A DNA stretch of 64,000 nt from Prosapia bicincta (GCA_036971475.1 JBAIZL010000002.1:351661082-351725081), one strand, 5' to 3'. Positions 44,901 to 55,197 are shown, numbered from the stretch's first letter. The notes: generated by a model from the letters alone, not told the origin. Program-made: numbers and translations.

Positions 44901-45790
44901 TCTAAGCTGAAAGATTGAGTACAATATAACCCAGCATTGCCAAGAAAGCTCTACCTTGCGATAGGAGAAACGAAACGACAGGGTTTACACAGTGCAATAG
45001 GGCGACATCCTGCGGGATCCTGTCACACAGTGGGCTAACCACTTCTATAGCTACAGATCTAAGCTGAAAGATTGAGTACAATATAACCCAGCATTGCCGA
45101 GAAAGCTCTACCTTGCGATGGGAGAAACGAAACGACAGGGTTTACATGGAGCAATAGGGCGACAACTAGCGGGATCCTGTCACACAGTGGGCTAACCACT
45201 TCTCTAGCTACAAATCTAAGCTGAAAGATTGAGTACAATATAACCCAGCATTGCCGAGAAAGCTCTACCTTGCGATGGGAGAAACGAAACGACAGGGTTT
45301 ACATGGAGCAATAGGGCGACAACTAGCGGGATCCTGTCACACAGTGGGCTAACCACTTCTCTAGCTACAGATCTAAGCTGAAAGATTGAGTACAATATAA
45401 CCCAGCATTGCCGAGAAAGCTCTACCTTGCGATGGGAGAAACGAAACGACAGGGTTTACATGGAGCAATAGGGCGACAACTAGCGGGATCCTGTCACACA
45501 GTGGGCTAACCACTTCTCTAGCTACAAATCTAAGCTGAAAGATTGAGTACAATATAACCCAGCATTGCCGAGAAAGCTCTACCTTGCGATGGGAGAAACG
45601 AAACGACAAGGTTTACATGGAGCAATAAGGCGACATCCTGCGGGATCCTGTCACACAGTGGGCTAACCACTTCTCTAGCTACAAATCTAAGCTGAAAGAT
45701 TGAGTACAATATAACCCAGCATTGCCGAGAAAGCTCTACCTTGCGATTGTTGAAACGAAACGAGAGGGTTTACACGGTGCAATAGAGTGA
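41911..45790. repeat. 157-bp satellite array, about 24.7 units, with higher-order structure
   Basis: Units begin AAGCTGAAAGATTGAGTACA every 157 bp: 41921, 42078, 42235 and so on to 45689, with 24 exact periods and no net indel. Each unit carries a BamHI-like GGATCC or its variant, GATGGGAGAAACGAAAC and TGTCACACAGTGGGCTAACC. Variant types alternate (CATGGAGC/AACTAGCGG versus CACGGTGC/CATCCTGCGG). Units 43334-44432 are repeated as 44433-45531 (7 units, 1099 bp), and a 4-unit (628-bp) repeat is visible at 42392-43333. Edge units are the most diverged. No coding capacity. Confidence 0.95.
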
Positions 45791-45812
45791 CAATCAACAA
45801 GTTCCTGTTACC

Positions 45813-46618
45813 TGTATATACTTCCTCATAAACATGAGGCACTATTATAAGCTTATACCACACACGTGTGTATATTTCTCATAGACATGAGGTTCTATTA
45901 TCAGCCTTTACCTCACCCTGTGTATACTTTCTCCTAAACATGAGGCACTATTATAAGCCTATATAATATCTTTGTGTATACTTTCTCATAAACATGAGCA
46001 CTATTATGAGCTTATATCTCATTCCTCTATATACTTTCTCATGAGACACTATTATGAGCTTATGTCTCATCACTGTGTATACGTTCTCATGAGGCACTAA
46101 TATTAGCTTTTATTTCATCGCAGTGTATACTTTCTCATAATGCACTATTATAAGCTTATATCACATCAGTGTGTATACTTTCTCATGAGGCACTATTATA
46201 AGCTTATACCTCATTCCAGTGTATACTTTCTCAAAAACATGAGGCACTATTATGAACTTATATCTCATTCCTCTGTATACTTTCTTATGAGGCACTATTA
46301 TAAGCTTATATCTTATCCCAGTGTATAATTTCTCATGAGGCACTATGCTAAGCTTATATCTCATTCCTGTGTATACTTTCTCATAAACATGAGGCACTAT
46401 TATAAGCTTATATCTTATCCCTGTGTATACTTTCTCATGAGGCACTATTAAAAGCTTATATCTCATTCCTGTGTATACTTTCACATAAACATTAGGCACT
46501 ATTAAAAGCTTATATCTCATCCCTGTGTGTACTTTCTCATGAGGCACTATTATAACCTTATGTCTCACCTTGTGTCTACTATCTCATTAACATAAGGCAC
46601 TATTATAACCTTTTGTCT
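45813..46618. repeat. Minisatellite of ~45- and ~54-bp units, about 16 copies
   Basis: The unit reads GTGTATACTTTCTCATAAAC then ATGAGGCACTATTATAAGC and TTATATCTCAT. A shorter form lacks the AAACATGA insert (CTTTCTCATGAGGCAC). Copies vary in both form and sequence. In the right half the unit lengths are multiples of three, so a repetitive frame stays open on the minus strand (46161-46568, motif VYTGMRYKLIIVPHEK) and a shorter one on the plus strand. I regard these as by-products of the repeat. Confidence 0.9.
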
Positions 46619-46619
46619 C

Positions 46620-47815
46620 TGGAATTATTGTTACATCCTACACGACTCCTGATGTAGCCAAATAGTCTCTGAATGTGGTCTTGTTAGCTTCAGGATTAGT
46701 GTTACATCCTACACGACTCCTGATGTAGCCAAATAGTCTCTGAATGTGGTCTTGTTAGCCGTGTTATTATTGTTAAATCCTCCACGACTCCAGATGTAGC
46801 CAAATAGTCTCTGAATGTGGTCTTGTTAGCCGTGTTATTATTGTTAAATCCTCCACGACTCCAGATGTAGCCAAATAGTCTCTGAATGTGGTCTTGTTAA
46901 CTGCGGGATTATTGTTACATCCTACATGATTCATGATGTAGCCAAATAGTCTTTGAATGTGGTCTTGTTAGCCGTGGGATTATTGTTAAATCCTCCACGA
47001 CTCCAGATGTAGCCAAATAGTCTCTGAATGTGGTCTTGTTAGCCGTGTTATTATTGTTAAATCCTCCACGACTCCAGATGTAGCCAAATAGTCTCTGAAT
47101 GTGGTCTTGTTAGCCGTGTTATTATTGTTAAATCCTCCACGACTCCAGATGTAGCCAAATAGTCTCTGAATGTGGTCTTGTTAGCCGTGTTATTATTGTT
47201 AAATCCTCCACGACTCCAGATGTAGCCAAATAGTCTCTGAATGTGGTCTTGTTAACTGCGGGATTATTGTTACATCCTACATGATTCATAATGTAGCCAA
47301 ATAGTCTCTGAATGTGGTCTTGTTAGCTGCGGGATTATTGTTACATCCTAAACGTCTCCTGATGTAGTCAAATAGTCTCTGAATGTGGTCTTGTTAGCCG
47401 TGTTATTATTGTTAAATCCTCCACGACTCCAGATGTAGCCAAATAGTCTCTGAATGTGGTCTTGTTAGCCGTGTTATTATTGTTAAATCCTCCACGACTC
47501 CAGATGTAGCCAAATAGTCTCTGAATGTGGTCTTGTTAACTGCGGGATTATTGTTACATCCTACATGATTCATAATGTAGCCAAATAGTCTCTGAATGTG
47601 GTCTTGTTAGCTGCGGGATTATTGTTACATCCTACACGTCTCCTGATGTAGTCAAATAGTCTCTGAATGTGGTCTTGTTAGCTGCGGGATTATTGTTACA
47701 CCCTACACGTCTCCTGATGTAGCCAAATAGTCTCTGAATGTTTTCTTGTGATTGCGGGGTTATTATTACATCCTCCACGACTTATGATGTAGCCAAATAG
47801 TCTCTAAATGTGGTA
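46620..47815. repeat. 71-bp satellite, about 17 copies
   Basis: The unit contains GATGTAGCCAAATAGTCTCT, GAATGTGGTCTTGTTAGC and ATTATTGTTAAATCCTCCAC. Starts are spaced by 71 bp (for example GATGTAGCC at 46651, 46722 and 46793). A variant with CTACATGATTCAT occurs near 46924, 47279 and 47563, that is 5 and 4 units apart, which points to block duplication. No coding capacity. Confidence 0.93.
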
Positions 47816-47839
47816 TTGACTCAATGTATATAGAGGAAG

Positions 47840-48127
47840 GTATTTCGGAAGGGGCAGAGTGGAGTTCCCATTTATGTCATCTTGGAATAACGTAAAGCTA
47901 TATATGCAAACTAAAAATCTAATAAACCCAGTCTTTTGATGTGAATTTAAAATTTGAAGGCACTTAAGATCTGTCAGATTCGTTATGTAGTCTTTGGCTC
48001 CCATCATGCAAGCGATGTTGGTTTCTATATTTGATGGGCATAAAGCTTTCTTGAACTCCTTTGCCATTACACTCTTACTATTCAAAATATCAAATAAATC
48101 ATTAAATACCTTTAGATAAAATACCAT
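47840..48127 (-). pseudogene. P-element/THAP9-like transposase fragment
   Basis: The minus-strand frame from 48127 encodes VFNDLFDILNSKSVMAKEFK, then LCPSNIETNIACMMGAKDYI and, after a spacer, HQKTGFIRFLVCIYSFTLFQ. The F-N-LFD-LNS opening and the KTGF-GFL(I/V)C block are characteristic of the C-terminal half of P-element and THAP9-type transposases. About 80 residues remain of a family normally 700-900 long. The THAP DNA-binding domain is absent. The 71-bp satellite starts immediately downstream and cuts the gene off. Confidence 0.65.
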
Positions 48128-49020
48128 TAAATAAAAAAAAAGTGAACAGAGCTTGACTTGACGCTTGGGACTTCAAGGTATTGGGTCAGAAAGTGGAGGG
48201 GGCAGCAATCTTGGCTGGGTAAGCCTGCTTCACAGGCCCTTACGCTCTGTCATCTCTATTTATATTAAGTGCTTTGTGCTTCTGCTATGTAGGGGTAAAT
48301 GTGTTAACTACTCGCCATTACCTCTCTCAACGTGTAAAACGGTTGTTGTTGAAAGATTTGTCTAGTGGCAGTAATGTTTTTTCGTAAATTTGGTGGTCTG
48401 ATGTTAATTTTTGGTGTCATAAGGAAGATAATACTAAACCACACGATTACAAGTAACATTTTTAAAGTACATATAGTAAACTACATAGTTTTAGCTACAT
48501 TATCATATGCTTGAAGTTTATTGACGACAATATTTAGGTTAAGATTTGTCTAGTTGTCTTCGTCGATGCTTATTTTGTACCGGCGCGCTGTTTTCTAATT
48601 CGTACCGGTACATATAAGGGATGTGGCTACGATTTTTATATAATAAGTTATAGGCCTATAGTAATATAGCCTTATCCACTTGTGTACTTTACTAACACCT
48701 TCTGCACTATTCTATTCCATAATGAGCTATTGCCTGTTGTGTTAATGCTGCTGGCCAATATGTGCCACCAATGATCATATTCAAACGAGTAAGGATGCCT
48801 CCAGATTTAAAGGTAGGGTAATGAAATATCCAGTACAGCCAGGATGTATGGTCGAAATATCCATATCTGGGTACATAAATAGTGAACTCTTTGTTAAGTA
48901 GCTTAATCACTTCATCAATTACATTAAGCTAAAAATAAAGATGACAGACGTCTGTTGATTTTAGATGGTCATTCCACCCATTCCAAAAACATTAATGCCT
49001 TGAATTTTGCAAGAGATAAT
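48128..49020. other. Noncoding DNA, nothing firmly recognised
   Basis: The stretch 48170-48260 is richer in GC (GGAGGGGGCAGCAATCTTGG...) and contains a donor-like GGTAAGCC, but no exon could be defined. The 67-codon minus frame at 48707-48910 was not recognised. Confidence 0.3.
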
Positions 49021-49029
49021 AGCATAATT

Positions 49030-49270
49030 CTTTTGCAGCTAACTGCAATTCTTTAGCACATACAACACATCGTTTCCAGACTATTGATGAGACCTTTTTC
49101 AAACCTTTGCAAACCTGCTACGTGCAAGAAGTTCAAACGTGACTTCGTTGAAATCCTGGACGAAACAAAATTCCAAGTTTCAGCTTTGTTGAATATAGCT
49201 TAGTCAATTCTTTCACCATCTCTGACTAAAAAATGGTTTTTAAAAAAGTGAAATATGACCACCCAACAAA
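49030..49270 (+). pseudogene. pogo/jerky-type DDE_1 transposase fragment
   Basis: One plus-strand frame reads AHTTHRFQTIDETFFKPLQT followed by CYVQEVQT, a stop, LR, a stop and NPGR. The family pattern is PHTTHxLQPLDVxFFxPLKxxYxxE...WLRxNPGR, the end of the DDE_1 domain after the third catalytic Asp. Stops and frame changes show it is dead. No element ends were found. Confidence 0.55.
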
Positions 49271-49650
49271 GACATTTACCTAGATTAAGCATTTAATACT
49301 GCTCAAAACCTTCTAGAAGAACCTCAATAAACAGTCCTTACAACACAGAGGCTAAATGATTCTGGTGTGGGCGAGAACATCAAAGACGTTGGAACTGGTC
49401 CCTCGAATACAAGTGAGGTGTTGGTTATGTAGAAACCAGCTGATGGAGATTCTTCTAATCCTGTAAGATCTACCAGTTGTTTAAACGTTACCATACAAGA
49501 AATCTGACCGATCCCTAAATAGAAAAAATTATAAAAAATATAAAGGGGCTACTAAAGCTGTGACTGTTGCAGCAAAGGAGAAAGTAATTATTCAAAAAAA
49601 AATATGGCTTTGAATAAAGCAAAGAGAGATTTAATCCAAAAGAAAGAAAA
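49271..49650. other. Noncoding debris between transposon fragments
   Basis: Nothing firmly recognised. A lysine-rich reading frame near 49550-49650 may be the upstream linker of the following PLE ORF. Confidence 0.3.
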
Positions 49651-50049
49651 CATATACAACCTTTCCAAAAAGAAACTGAATTATACAAATTTTCAGGTAT
49701 TTACAAATTAACTTGCAACGATTGCCCCAATTATTACATCGGCCAAACCGGCAGGTCATTCTATACACGCTTCGATGAACACATTTCCCAAACAAAACAA
49801 ACAAACCCTAAATACAGCTACTCGAAACACCTAAATAACACCCAAACCACACATACCGACATACACACTAATTTAAATGTTCTACCCACATTAAAACAGA
49901 GTAAAAAACTAACAACCTTAGAAAAATATGAAATCTACAAACACTACGAAACAGACAGGGAAAATGTATTAAACGATCACACACACTTTGAAGCCAATAG
50001 CCTTTTCCAATACATCACACAAGACGCTCCACTCCACTGTCATAAATAA
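49651..50049 (+). pseudogene. Penelope-like element GIY-YIG endonuclease, family C
   Basis: An uninterrupted frame from about 49651 to the stop at 50047-50049 encodes the complete endonuclease module. It has FSGIYKLTCNDCPNYYIGQT with the GIY...YIG pair and CNDC zinc ligands, then GRSFYTRFDEHIS, a His finger (YSKHLNNTQTTHTD) and KQSKKLTTLEKYEIYKHYE, and ends in a NDHTHFEANSLFQYI tail. The reverse transcriptase is missing (5' truncation). This is the best-preserved endonuclease of its family here; the minus-strand copy at 15830-16464 is its decayed relative. Confidence 0.8.
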
Positions 50050-51110
50050 ATCCATCCCCCTGAGAATAGAAAACTTCCTTTTATTTTATTGTTTTTTAAT
50101 TTTATCGATGGAACCAAAATAAATTTTTTAATTTATTTTATAAAAAGTCTTTAAATAATATCTTATCTATATTTCTTTGAACAGACATGAAAACGGATTC
50201 GTATGGTGAAAAATTAAAAGCATTACATTACGTTGGGATGTTTCCAATAAATTCGCAAAGGGACGGCCGGCCGAATTGTGCCTAGGGGCGGTACCATGGC
50301 AAAGTCCGCCACTGGCCAGCAAGTAAGCAATTACATATTGACTTAATTAAGTAGTTTAAAAATTAGTTTAATCAGTGAATTCAAGATGATTACATCAAGA
50401 AACTTCTTTAATCCAAAAACTACAAAAAAAGAACCCTCCCTCAAATGAACCATTAAAATTAAGACAAAAAACACAAGCAAAATCTTCCGAGGTTGGTATT
50501 GAAAGATATGTGAAGAAAGGTCAATGGAAGATATGATCCGGGTTTAAGGGTATTAAACCAATTGGTGCATGAAAAGTGTGAGGGTGTAAAACCAGAAAAT
50601 AAACAATTTTTCTGTCCGATTGTTTATAATTGTAAGGAAAATTATTCCAATACCGCAATTTTTAATTTCAATTTAGATTTACTATCATATTTTGTGTTTT
50701 TTATATAATACAACAAAGATATATCAATATGTAATAATAAACAGTGTTTTTTGAATATAAACATGTCTTATTTATTAACTGATTCCTTAATTTTTGTGCT
50801 GATACGATTTGGGGAACCACTGGTATACCGTTTGCAGAGTTCATAAAAATCACATATTTTCAAGAAACGTGCACAGATATAATTCTTAAATAATCAGGGT
50901 ATAACTGTAATAAATCCTATATATTGATTATGCACTTGTTATTTATGAATCTCCAATAGTTACAGATATAAAAAATATAATACCGAAACCGATACGATAT
51001 CGGCAACTCTCCCAAATGTAATTATGTAGTAGGCCTACATAAATATATCATAAGTGTATAGAAGGTCTATAGCTGGAATTAATGTTAACATTTTTCATGT
51101 ATAACGTAAC
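50050..51110. other. Noncoding DNA with solo hAT-type ends
   Basis: At about 50290-50317 the sequence ends GCAAAGTCCGCCACTG, and at about 50809-50821 GATTTGGGGAACCACTG. On the minus strand they begin CAGTGGCGGACTTTGC and CAGTGGTTCCCCAAATC, typical of hAT termini. Neither has an identified partner. TTGCTGATACG-type AT-rich filler lies between. Confidence 0.4.
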
Positions 51111-51114
51111 CCTC

Positions 51115-51210
51115 CCTATACAGTTTGTTTTAATATTAGCGGTTTCACTATAAGCGTTAAGTTCGGTGAACGTAACCCCCGCGAATAACAAAGGATAACT
51201 GTATTTTAGT
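51115..51210 (-). mobile_element. pogo/Tigger terminal remnant
   Basis: On the minus strand it begins ATACAGTTATCCTTTGTTAT followed by TCGCGGGGGTTACGTTCACC. The ACAGTTxTCCxTxGTTATTCGCGGGG pattern is a Tigger-type end. Only one end was recognised. Confidence 0.5.
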
Positions 51211-51479
51211 ATAAGTAGGTGCTATGCTATATTAGCATATTATTTATACAAATATACAATTTAATTTATACATTTTTGTTATAAGATTACCTCATACCAA
51301 ATTAGTACAATTTTCTAATAATAAAATAGGAATGGTTTTTGTTCAGTGCAGTAGCATCCTGCAACACTGCCGATTCCAGTGTGTTGACAGCATAATCAGA
51401 GGATACTATGTTATTTCCATTTACACTTGTTTTTGTAATTTTGAAAGGGCATTTCGAAGCACCTTTATGCCTGGGCCCT
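51211..51479. other. Noncoding DNA, nothing recognised
   Basis: The short overlapping open frames on both strands are not convincing. Confidence 0.3.
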
Positions 51480-51551
51480 CCGTGTATATACGTATATATA
51501 TACAAAGAGCATAAGTCAAAATACAAATACAAGAATTATAATTGAATTTAC

Positions 51552-51598
51552 AATTCAAAGCTTTTCGTTGGCTAACAGTACCAACATCATCAGGAATA
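51552..51598 (-). ncRNA. Hammerhead-ribozyme-like motif in PLE family D
   Basis: On the minus strand, CTGATGA (51593-51587) is followed by one extra U. Stem II is GTTGG (51585-51581) with CCAAC (51571-51567), 5 pairs. GAAA is at 51566-51563. A minimal stem III (AA...UU around GC) ends at U17 (51557). Stem I is short: ATTC (51597-51594) with GAAT (51556-51553). The layout, including the extra base after CTGATGA, equals that of the motif at 35278. Confidence 0.5.
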
Positions 51599-51619
51599 TT
51601 AAACAATTAAAATTAACAT

Positions 51620-52125
51620 ATGTGCAAATTAGATCAAATAAATAGTTATGCCAAATCAATTACAATGTTGTTAAAATTTTATATTTTGCTGTCCTAACAT
51701 TACAAACACTGAATATATTATCAAATTTAGATTTTACTTGTATTTGTTCATTTATCAACTCATTATTAGTATTATATTTATGTATTTCTAAAGCTTCATA
51801 AATATTCATTCTCAGGCCTTTGTTAGACTAATTTCTTTTATAAGTATCATATTATCTATATTAGGAAATAAGTGATTATTATTAATACAATGACTAGCAA
51901 AGTTTGATTTATAAATTTCTGGCTTTTTATATGCATGAAAATGTTCTTTATATCTATCTTTAAGTTTTTTCTTAGTTTATCCTATATAAACTTTATTACA
52001 ATAATCACATTGTAATTTATATACACAGTTTTTTTCATGCATATTAATAATATTATTATTATTCATTATATTTATTAATTTGTTGTTAGTATTATATGCG
52101 AATTTTATGTTGCTACCTTTAAACA
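51620..52125 (-). pseudogene. PLE family D endonuclease remnant
   Basis: The minus-strand frame encodes ANTNNKLINIMNN-like linker, EKNCVYKLQCDYCNKVYIG, a stop in place of the usual Q, then TKKKLKDRYKEHFHAYKKPE and IYKSNFASHCINNNH. The order is VYKL, CxxC, YIG, R-x3-H, then a His finger, that is the Penelope GIY-YIG endonuclease. A TAA replaces the Gln of YIGQT, and further stops follow. No reverse transcriptase remains. Confidence 0.65.
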
Positions 52126-52211
52126 ACAATTGAATTGTAAATTCAATTATAATTCTTATATTTGTATTTTGACTTATGTTCTTTATTAATACACAAGAAT
52201 ACATATTGTGA

Positions 52212-52213
<2 letters not shown>

Positions 52214-52266
<53 letters not shown>
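52214..52266. repeat. (TA)n microsatellite
   Basis: About 25 TA repeats at the centre of an inverted repeat whose arms are copies of the PLE family D terminus (52150-52210 and 52270-52335). Confidence 0.95.
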
Positions 52267-52271
<5 letters not shown>

Positions 52272-52469
52272 TCACAGTATGTTTTCTTGTGTATTAATAA
52301 AGAACAAAAGTCTAAATACAAATACAAAAATTATAAGAAGAGCGAGTCTCTTCTACTGTTGTTGGGTTCACCATTCTAGCGAAACGTCGGAACTGCGAAT
52401 TTATGGACTGCAGAATGAACGGATGTACTCCAGATAGAAACTATTCATCATATTTTTCCATCCGTGAAG

Positions 52470-52470
52470 G

Positions 52471-52522
<52 letters not shown>
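52470..52522. repeat. (TA)n microsatellite
   Basis: An uninterrupted run of about 25 TA units. Confidence 0.95.
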
Positions 52523-52525
<3 letters not shown>

Positions 52526-52544
52526 CTATGCATATTGTAATATT

Positions 52545-52865
52545 TATAACATAGAAAGCAAATGCAAATTGCTATGGTATTGCATGGTCATGGTGACTTA
52601 CCTGAAAAAGATCTGTTGGAATTACAAAGATGGGATTCATATACATACTTTCATTACCTTAATCATGTTACTTAATCCATTTAATGTTTTGAAATTAATT
52701 GTAAGATTAAAACAACAGGATATAGATGGGCTGCTTCCTGAAACAAATTTAATATAGTTCGATATTTGCCATAAGTAGAACACTGTCAATAGTTGTTGTA
52801 AAAGCAATAAGTGGCTATAATCCTTGAAAGTGATTACTAAGAACTCGATGGAATTATGCAGATTA
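52545..52865 (+). repeat. Dispersed noncoding repeat R, copy 1
   Basis: It shares GTATTGCATGG, GGAATTACAAAGATGGGATT, CTTTCATTACCTTAATCATG, TAAAACAACAGGATATAGAT and TATAATCCTTGAAAGTG with 63660-64000, in the same order. A partial copy lies at 60960-61180. It is noncoding with no ends recognised. Confidence 0.75.
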
Positions 52866-53177
52866 TGATTAGGTATGAAGATTGCTTATAACAACCTGAG
52901 GTTTTTTGGTTTACTAGAAAGCATTAAATCCTTAACCATTTTAAATCCCAATTAAAAAGTTATGTAGTCAACTCCTAATAGTTTTTTCATTTACCATCTG
53001 GGATACTGTAATGACTTCAAATTTTTAGTATTTAAATAATGGTGATGATTTCCTAATAAAGAAGGACTTCGCCTACTAAAAAACAATGTGAATTCTGGCA
53101 TTCATTGGATCTGAAAAAATTTCAAATCAGAATTAATGTTTTTTATAAGATGTTTTAATTCTTCAAAGAACTGCAAC
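52866..53177. other. Noncoding DNA, nothing recognised
   Basis: AT-rich, no feature seen. Confidence 0.35.
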
Positions 53178-53188
53178 CTCTAATATAC

Positions 53189-53426
53189 TTACACTTTTAA
53201 AAAATGTTTTAACTTGCCTATAGTAGCACTTACTTTGTTTGTTGAGGACGGCCGTTTTGGGAGATGTGTCCCTTTGTCAACTCAGACCGAGTTACGTGTA
53301 AGGGACACATCTCCCGAAACGGCCGTCCTCAACAAACAAAGTAAGTGCTACTATAGGCAAGTTAAAACATTTTTTAAAAGTGTAAGTGATTACTAGTAGC
53401 TCACGCGAAGATGGAATCAACAAATG
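53189..53426. mobile_element. Penelope-like element, family A, copy 3 (238-bp palindrome)
   Basis: Two inverted copies of the family A terminus meet near 53285-53295, with almost no loop. Left: CTTGCCTATAGTAGCACTTA ... GAGGACGGCCGTTTTGGGAG; right: CTCCCGAAACGGCCGTCCTC ... TAAGTGCTACTATAGGCAAG. The right end continues to CTAGTAGCTCACGCGAAGAT, GGAATCAACAAAT. The target duplication CTCTAATATAC is at 53178-53188 and 53427-53437. No coding sequence. Confidence 0.88.
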
Positions 53427-53437
53427 CTCTAATATAC

Positions 53438-55163
53438 ATTTAGAACCTATAATATCCTCTTTTCCAGGCCTGAATATTCCCCTTTCCCAAACAGGGTTTT
53501 GGTCTCTAGATTTTAGTATATGCAATACAGAGTGAACTGGTTAAAGGCAGGTGCAAGCACAGCAGTATTAGTCAGAAGAAAAAATTCCAGATTGTCTTTT
53601 CTTCCCCCCATTACTAATTCCAGCCTCTTGGTACAAGCAAAGTCAGAAATTAGCATTGATTTTTAGTTAAATGTTAGCTAAAGCAAGTATCTTAGAAAGC
53701 TGTGCCTTTCTCAAGTGACTGTATGTGGCAAAGTTGTTACACCTGGTGAGCGAAAGGCAGTTGCATGTATGCCGTACTCACACTTTAAGTCTGTCTATCC
53801 TTACGCAAGTGTATAAACATTTTAAATTATCTGTTATTAAGTGTGTATTTGAAGCTCAAATTTAGCATGCATTTGAAATGTTATTAAAAATGCCAAACTT
53901 ATAGTTTGAATGTTTCTTTTTTCTTAACATACTGTGAGAAAATATTTTTGATTATAATAGATGATATTCAGTTTAAAAAATTATACCAAAATTGTAAGGT
54001 AAGTTGTCATAAGATATAGTTTAATAAACAGTAAACACTTCTATTTTGTACTTTAATTAAAACAAACTTTGTAAAACACAGTTCTGGAAATAATTATAAT
54101 TCATTATTAAATTTTATATTCATAATGTAGAATTAAATTTTAGAAATCTCATTATTTAGTTGCATTGCATTTTAGACTGCAACCCATATTTTGGCAGTCA
54201 TTTATAATGTATGTTTTAATAATTTAAAACATATTATAATGTTTTGATAACCGTCATTAAGAGTAACTAATCCAATATTAGACTTTAACTGATAGATATA
54301 TTACCCCTTTGAGTTAGTAAAGCATATATCACCCATAGAGAGCCATTATAAATGTCTCTCAGGGAAAACAATTCAACTTCAGCCATTTCCTAGCATCTGT
54401 TTCACGTTTGTTCTAGTATTCTCACAAATTTACCCATTTTACCCATGAAAGGTAACAAGGGTTTGTCCCACAAGCTTTATTCCTACAGATTTTTGGACCT
54501 GGATTTGGTAAATAAATCTTCCAGAGATGCCATTTCCTGGATTTCATGATAAACCCGTTAGCAATGTCCTAGCCAAAGGTACTTATATTCTGGTACATTT
54601 CAAAAACTTATGTAAGATTTAGTTTAATTGTAAGTACAAGAAATAATTACAATTATTTTGACAAGTTAAAAAAACATTTTATAAAATTTACATTACACTT
54701 ACAAATGAATTTTTATGGTTCATAGCAATTTCATAGTAAATAAAATTTAAATGATTATGCCTTGAAGTTTTACAATGAATCATTCTTTTTAAGACAATTA
54801 TTTGGTACACATTTTGTAAACATTTATCAAAATACCTGTATGAATAATAATAAATGTCATATACAAAACAAAACAAAAGAAAATATTTGAAATATACAAG
54901 GGTTATATTTGTTAATTTTTTTACTTACCATATGGTTGATTTACTGTTTTCATGTAAATAAATTTCTCAAAGGTTCACTTTCATTATTGTTTATTTAATT
55001 TACTCTCTTTAAAACAATTAAATACTATCTATTTTATACAATTTAATGTACAAAATTTTTACATTAACTTCATTTTAATATTTTTGCATAGTACTTTTTA
55101 ATTCTGCAATTTAATTTCAACCTGATTAAGTATATTTTTTTCACTGATAAATTTGAATACTTG

Positions 55164-55165
<2 letters not shown>
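53438..55165. other. Noncoding DNA, nothing recognised
   Basis: About 1.7 kb of AT-rich DNA without a convincing gene, terminal repeat or tandem structure. Confidence 0.4.

Positions 55166-55166
<1 letters not shown>

Positions 55167-55197
<31 letters not shown>
55167..55197. repeat. (CA)n microsatellite
   Basis: An uninterrupted CA run of about 15 units. Confidence 0.95.

Larger units (their letters stand above)
51480..52335 (-). mobile_element. Penelope-like element, family D, with inverted terminal blocks
   Basis: The block ATAAGTCAAAATACAAATAC ... ATTATAATTGAATTTACAAT at 51505-51560 recurs in reverse complement at 52125-52190, so both ends of the ORF remnant carry the same terminal sequence. 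A second inverted pair (TTCTTTATTAATACACAAGA versus its complement) surrounds the (TA)n run at 52214-52266. The ORF remnant lies between on the minus strand. Confidence 0.65.

Noticed and set aside
42000..45790. Satellite units as a possible CRISPR-like or tRNA-like array
   Set aside because: Units are contiguous 157-bp tandem copies without unique spacers and without tRNA boxes; this is eukaryotic DNA.
51977..52757. Open frames of repeated YI residues across the (TA)n runs
   Set aside because: They are translations of TA microsatellites.
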